6,830 bases of DNA from Caldifarciminota bacterium. GTDB lineage: Bacteria; Hydrothermota; Hydrothermia; B15-G9; WFZT01. The position numbers were made by a program, and so were the translations under genes. Of this stretch, positions 4,458 through 6,830 are shown piece after piece; positions within the stretch are counted from its first letter, which is position 1; each line of letters opens with the position of its first letter. Below the pieces are notes generated by a model. The model was not told the DNA's origin. It saw only the letters and a list, made by a program, of their open reading frames with translations, and did not search any database. The stretch is from contig JALXCE010000125.1 of NCBI GenBank assembly GCA_026991055.1, positions 1 through 6,830 on the forward strand, written 5' to 3'.

Positions 4458-6719
4458 ATGAAATTCAAACAGTATTTGTCCGAGAACACCATCTTTACAT
4501 CTCAGGATGAAAAGAGAAAGAATTTTCAGAAGATGAATTTCATTACTTTTGACTTTAATATTTTCACAATGCAAAAAGTTGAAGAAGCCTACAAACAACT
4601 TGTTGAGAAAAACAACCCTTCCGGGGCCATTGAGACCTTAAAAAGCCTGGATAAAGAAGTCGTTTTAAAAGACCCACTGGCGCTTATGGTTCTCGCCCAC
4701 GCCCATAGGCTCATCGGCCACCTTGATGAAGCCGAATTTTACGCCCATAAACTTATGGAATTTGATGAATGGATATCCCATGGACTCTGGGCTATCGGTT
4801 TTATCTCGACAAGAAGAGGGTATTTCGATGAGGCCCTTGAAAAGCTGGAAAAGGCAAAGGAGGGTTTGAAAGATACACGATATTTCCCCTCTGTACTCCT
4901 CGATATTAGTGGAATATACTGGTTCAAAGGAGAGCTTGAAAAGGCAAGGTCCATCCTTACGGAGGCCCTCGACGCAGCAAAGGAACGAGGAAATTTTGCA
5001 CTTGTTTCTGCAATTTTGGGCAACCTTTCTGTGATAACATGGTCATTGGGGGAGTTTCAAAACTCGCTTGAATACGCACAAAAATCCCTTTCACTGGCCC
5101 GCCGATATGGATGGAAAAACTCCCTGTGCCACATGCTTGCCAATCTTGTGATTAATCATGGGGACCTGGGTGATCTAAAAAGCAGTAAAGAATACTTCGA
5201 CGAGGCTATAAAGGAACAGTGTGGCAGGATTCCAGATGTGAACGTTCACCTTCACATTGCTCTCGCATTTGCCGAATTGGTAGGTGGAAATGCAAAAGAG
5301 GCATTAAACATTCTAACCGAAATTAAAGATGAGATCGCGAGTCTTGAAAATCGCGAGCTTGCCGCCAATTACTATGTAGCTCTGGCTGAAACTTACTATA
5401 AACTCAGAAACTACAAGAAGGCACTCGAAACTGTTGAGAAAGCCCTTAGTACCTGGAAAGTTGAAACTTCATCTGTAAATGTAGCCGCGGCATTATTCAA
5501 AAAGCTTATCGTTGCGAGACTTAATAAAGACGTAACCCTTGCTGAATCTGACATGCAGGCCTATTTGGGATGGAGTAGATTTCTTCCAATATTGATTGGA
5601 CTTTCATACAGGGCAGGCCATAAAGAAAGGGCATCACAACTCTGTAACAAAATGGTGAAGGAAGAGGGTAAGGTGATCGGAGATATCATGGTTCACTGGG
5701 ATGAGATGCAACCAGTGGTCAGCGATTGCATTGAGAAATTCAGGGACGACCCGGAGTTTTTGAAATTTATGCTACGAACAAGGCGGCAGGAGGTATATCG
5801 CACAATTTCGAAATTCGTTGAGCCAAAGAGATATATGAGCATCCTGAAATATGAGGAATTCCCACCTGAGGTTTTTACCTACATATCATCTAAAATCACA
5901 CCTGAGCTTAAAAATGACTACTTTGAGCTCAGAACAATTTATACGCAGTCATCGCCCTTAAAAATCTATACCTTCGGGAGATTTGAGCTCTGGATCGGAA
6001 ATTTTAAGATACCCGAGGAATCATGGGAAAGACCCATGGCCCTTGAAGTTTTAAAATTCTTTATCACGAACAGGAACAAATGGCTCAAAAGAGATTACAT
6101 CATGGAAAGTCTCTGGCCGGGTGAGCCGCCTGATTCTTCGGCCTCGCGATTAAGGGTTTATCTGAATTACATACGAAAGATATTGGAGCCGTGGAAGTTG
6201 AAGAATGAGAAGTCAGATTTCATCCGGTGGAAAGGAGGCTCTTACGGCTTTTTCCCGGGAGAGAGCGGGTATGTGGATGTGGATCGATTTGAAAAACTAA
6301 TCCAAAGTGGGCTTGCCAATTCTGGACCCCGAGAAAGGACTATGGATGAGCTTGGAAAGGCGCTCGAACTCTACCGGGGCCCGTATCTGGAGGAAGAAAA
6401 GTACCAATCCTGGGCAGAGATAGAAAGAATCAGATTGAGAAGACTTTTTATTGCTGGAGTGAGAAAATATGCTGAGTTATTGATAGAAAGCGGTCAGGTT
6501 GAGCTCGCAGATTTTTATCTATATAAGGCGTTCTTTGAGGACCCAACTGATGATGAGCTGGTGATCATGTATCTGAAACTGCTGAAATCCCTCAATAGGG
6601 TCGGTGAAGCATTAAAAATCTATGATATCTATCGGGAAAGACTGATGAGCCTTTATGAACTCACCCCTTCAGGAGAAATTGAACACCTCTATCAGGAACT
6701 CAAGGGTATGAGGGGATGA
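4458..6719 (+). CDS. TPR-domain transcriptional regulator with C-terminal winged helix and BTAD (SARP/AfsR-type)
   Basis: This is a 753-residue cytoplasmic protein. Residues about 38-400 form a TPR solenoid of roughly seven or eight helix pairs (for example HLDEAEFYAHKL, YFDEALEKLEKA, ELEKARSILTEAL, NYKKALETVEKAL). A linker follows. From about residue 497 comes an OmpR/SARP winged helix (KIYTFGRFELWIG, WERPMALEVLKFF, DYIMESLWPG, SRLRVYLNYIRKILEP, GGSYGFF). A bacterial transcriptional activator domain runs from about 605 to the end (VDVDRFEKL, LYRGPYLEEE, SWAEIERIRLRRL, DPTDDELVIMYLKLL, GEALKIYDIYRERL). SARP-family proteins bind direct repeats and recruit RNA polymerase. Here the order is TPR first and DNA binding last, with no P-loop or NTPase domain, unlike AfsR or MalT-like relatives. 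The start is uncertain: the ATG at 4458 has only GGGG touching it, and in-frame ATGs at 4533 and 4569 (just before the TPR region) are alternatives. Possible target: the divergent transporter or its own promoter. Confidence 0.92.
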   Translation: MKFKQYLSENTIFTSQDEKRKNFQKMNFITFDFNIFTMQKVEEAYKQLVEKNNPSGAIETLKSLDKEVVLKDPLALMVLAHAHRLIGHLDEAEFYAHKLMEFDEWISHGLWAIGFISTRRGYFDEALEKLEKAKEGLKDTRYFPSVLLDISGIYWFKGELEKARSILTEALDAAKERGNFALVSAILGNLSVITWSLGEFQNSLEYAQKSLSLARRYGWKNSLCHMLANLVINHGDLGDLKSSKEYFDEAIKEQCGRIPDVNVHLHIALAFAELVGGNAKEALNILTEIKDEIASLENRELAANYYVALAETYYKLRNYKKALETVEKALSTWKVETSSVNVAAALFKKLIVARLNKDVTLAESDMQAYLGWSRFLPILIGLSYRAGHKERASQLCNKMVKEEGKVIGDIMVHWDEMQPVVSDCIEKFRDDPEFLKFMLRTRRQEVYRTISKFVEPKRYMSILKYEEFPPEVFTYISSKITPELKNDYFELRTIYTQSSPLKIYTFGRFELWIGNFKIPEESWERPMALEVLKFFITNRNKWLKRDYIMESLWPGEPPDSSASRLRVYLNYIRKILEPWKLKNEKSDFIRWKGGSYGFFPGESGYVDVDRFEKLIQSGLANSGPRERTMDELGKALELYRGPYLEEEKYQSWAEIERIRLRRLFIAGVRKYAELLIESGQVELADFYLYKAFFEDPTDDELVIMYLKLLKSLNRVGEALKIYDIYRERLMSLYELTPSGEIEHLYQELKGMRG

Positions 6720-6760
6720 AAGCCCTCACCCCAACCCTCTCCCGCTTGCGGGAGAGGGAG
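6720..6760. repeat. C-rich REP-like palindrome after the regulator gene
   Basis: Immediately after the TGA come CCCTCACCCCAACC and then CCCTCTCCCGC-TT-GCGGGAGAGGG (6735-6758), a perfect 11-bp stem. This CCCTCACCCC...CCCTCTCCC layout is a familiar intergenic palindrome in many bacterial genomes. It may protect or end the mRNA. It resembles the C-rich arm of the MITE core at 4331-4357 in layout but is not the same sequence. A weak second stem (CATCA/TGATG, 6763-6778) follows. Confidence 0.7.
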
Positions 6761-6830
6761 ATCATCAGATTTTTGATGTGAATTTTTCCAGTTGAAGCCC
6801 TCATTGATCCTCCCCACAAGTATTTATGCT

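Noticed and set aside
1..6830. tRNA, rRNA or known riboswitch
   Set aside because: No cloverleaf, CCA-type ends, rRNA core sequences or recognisable riboswitch consensus were seen on either strand by eye. A covariance-model scan would be decisive.

Overview
The window is about 6.8 kb of moderately AT-rich bacterial DNA. It holds four clear protein genes, the first cut by the window edge, and two gene-poor stretches with unusual structure. The organism is probably a Gram-negative-type lineage with a type IX-like secretion habit (FCB group or a candidate phylum such as WOR-3/Stahlbacteria, Cloacimonetes or Marinimicrobia). This is inferred from the build of the FG-GAP protein (signal peptide, seven FG-GAP blades, Kre9-like 'GGETW' domain, FN3, C-terminal Por/T9SS-type sorting domain). 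No taxonomic marker gene is present.

Region 1-2678, minus strand: two exported beta-propeller proteins, probably co-transcribed. The first gene (528-2678) encodes a 716-residue FG-GAP protein. Eighteen bases after it begins a signal-peptide protein with degenerate Asp-box/Ycf48-like repeats, which runs off the left edge (1-509).

Region 2679-3499: about 800 bases without a secure gene. On the minus strand there is a good sigma70-like promoter (3278-3306), then a chain of three small reading frames (17, 21 and 132 codons). Each has its own Shine-Dalgarno, and consecutive frames overlap stop-to-start. Mutually exclusive inverted repeats also lie here. This may be a decayed gene, a small-ORF operon or a long regulated leader of the FG-GAP gene.

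Region 3500-4231, minus strand: a complete TauE/SafE-family membrane transporter with a recognisable promoter.

Region 4232-4457: the divergent intergenic region. It contains a 131-bp MITE-like element (4311-4441) with imperfect terminal inverted repeats, an 18-bp-arm perfect hairpin at its core, and a perfect 9-bp target-site duplication (ATTTAGTTA). It sits between the transporter promoter and the start of the next gene.

Region 4458-6719, plus strand: a 753-residue regulator with an N-terminal TPR solenoid and a C-terminal winged-helix plus BTAD module (SARP/AfsR type). It lacks the usual NTPase domain. A C-rich REP-like hairpin (6735-6758) follows directly after its stop.

Functional picture (inference): a TPR-BTAD activator, possibly acting on itself and on the divergent transporter, lies beside a surface-protein operon. 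The mobile element has moved the regulator's original upstream region 140 bp away. Most of the novelty in this window is in the non-coding stretches. No new multi-gene system can be demonstrated.
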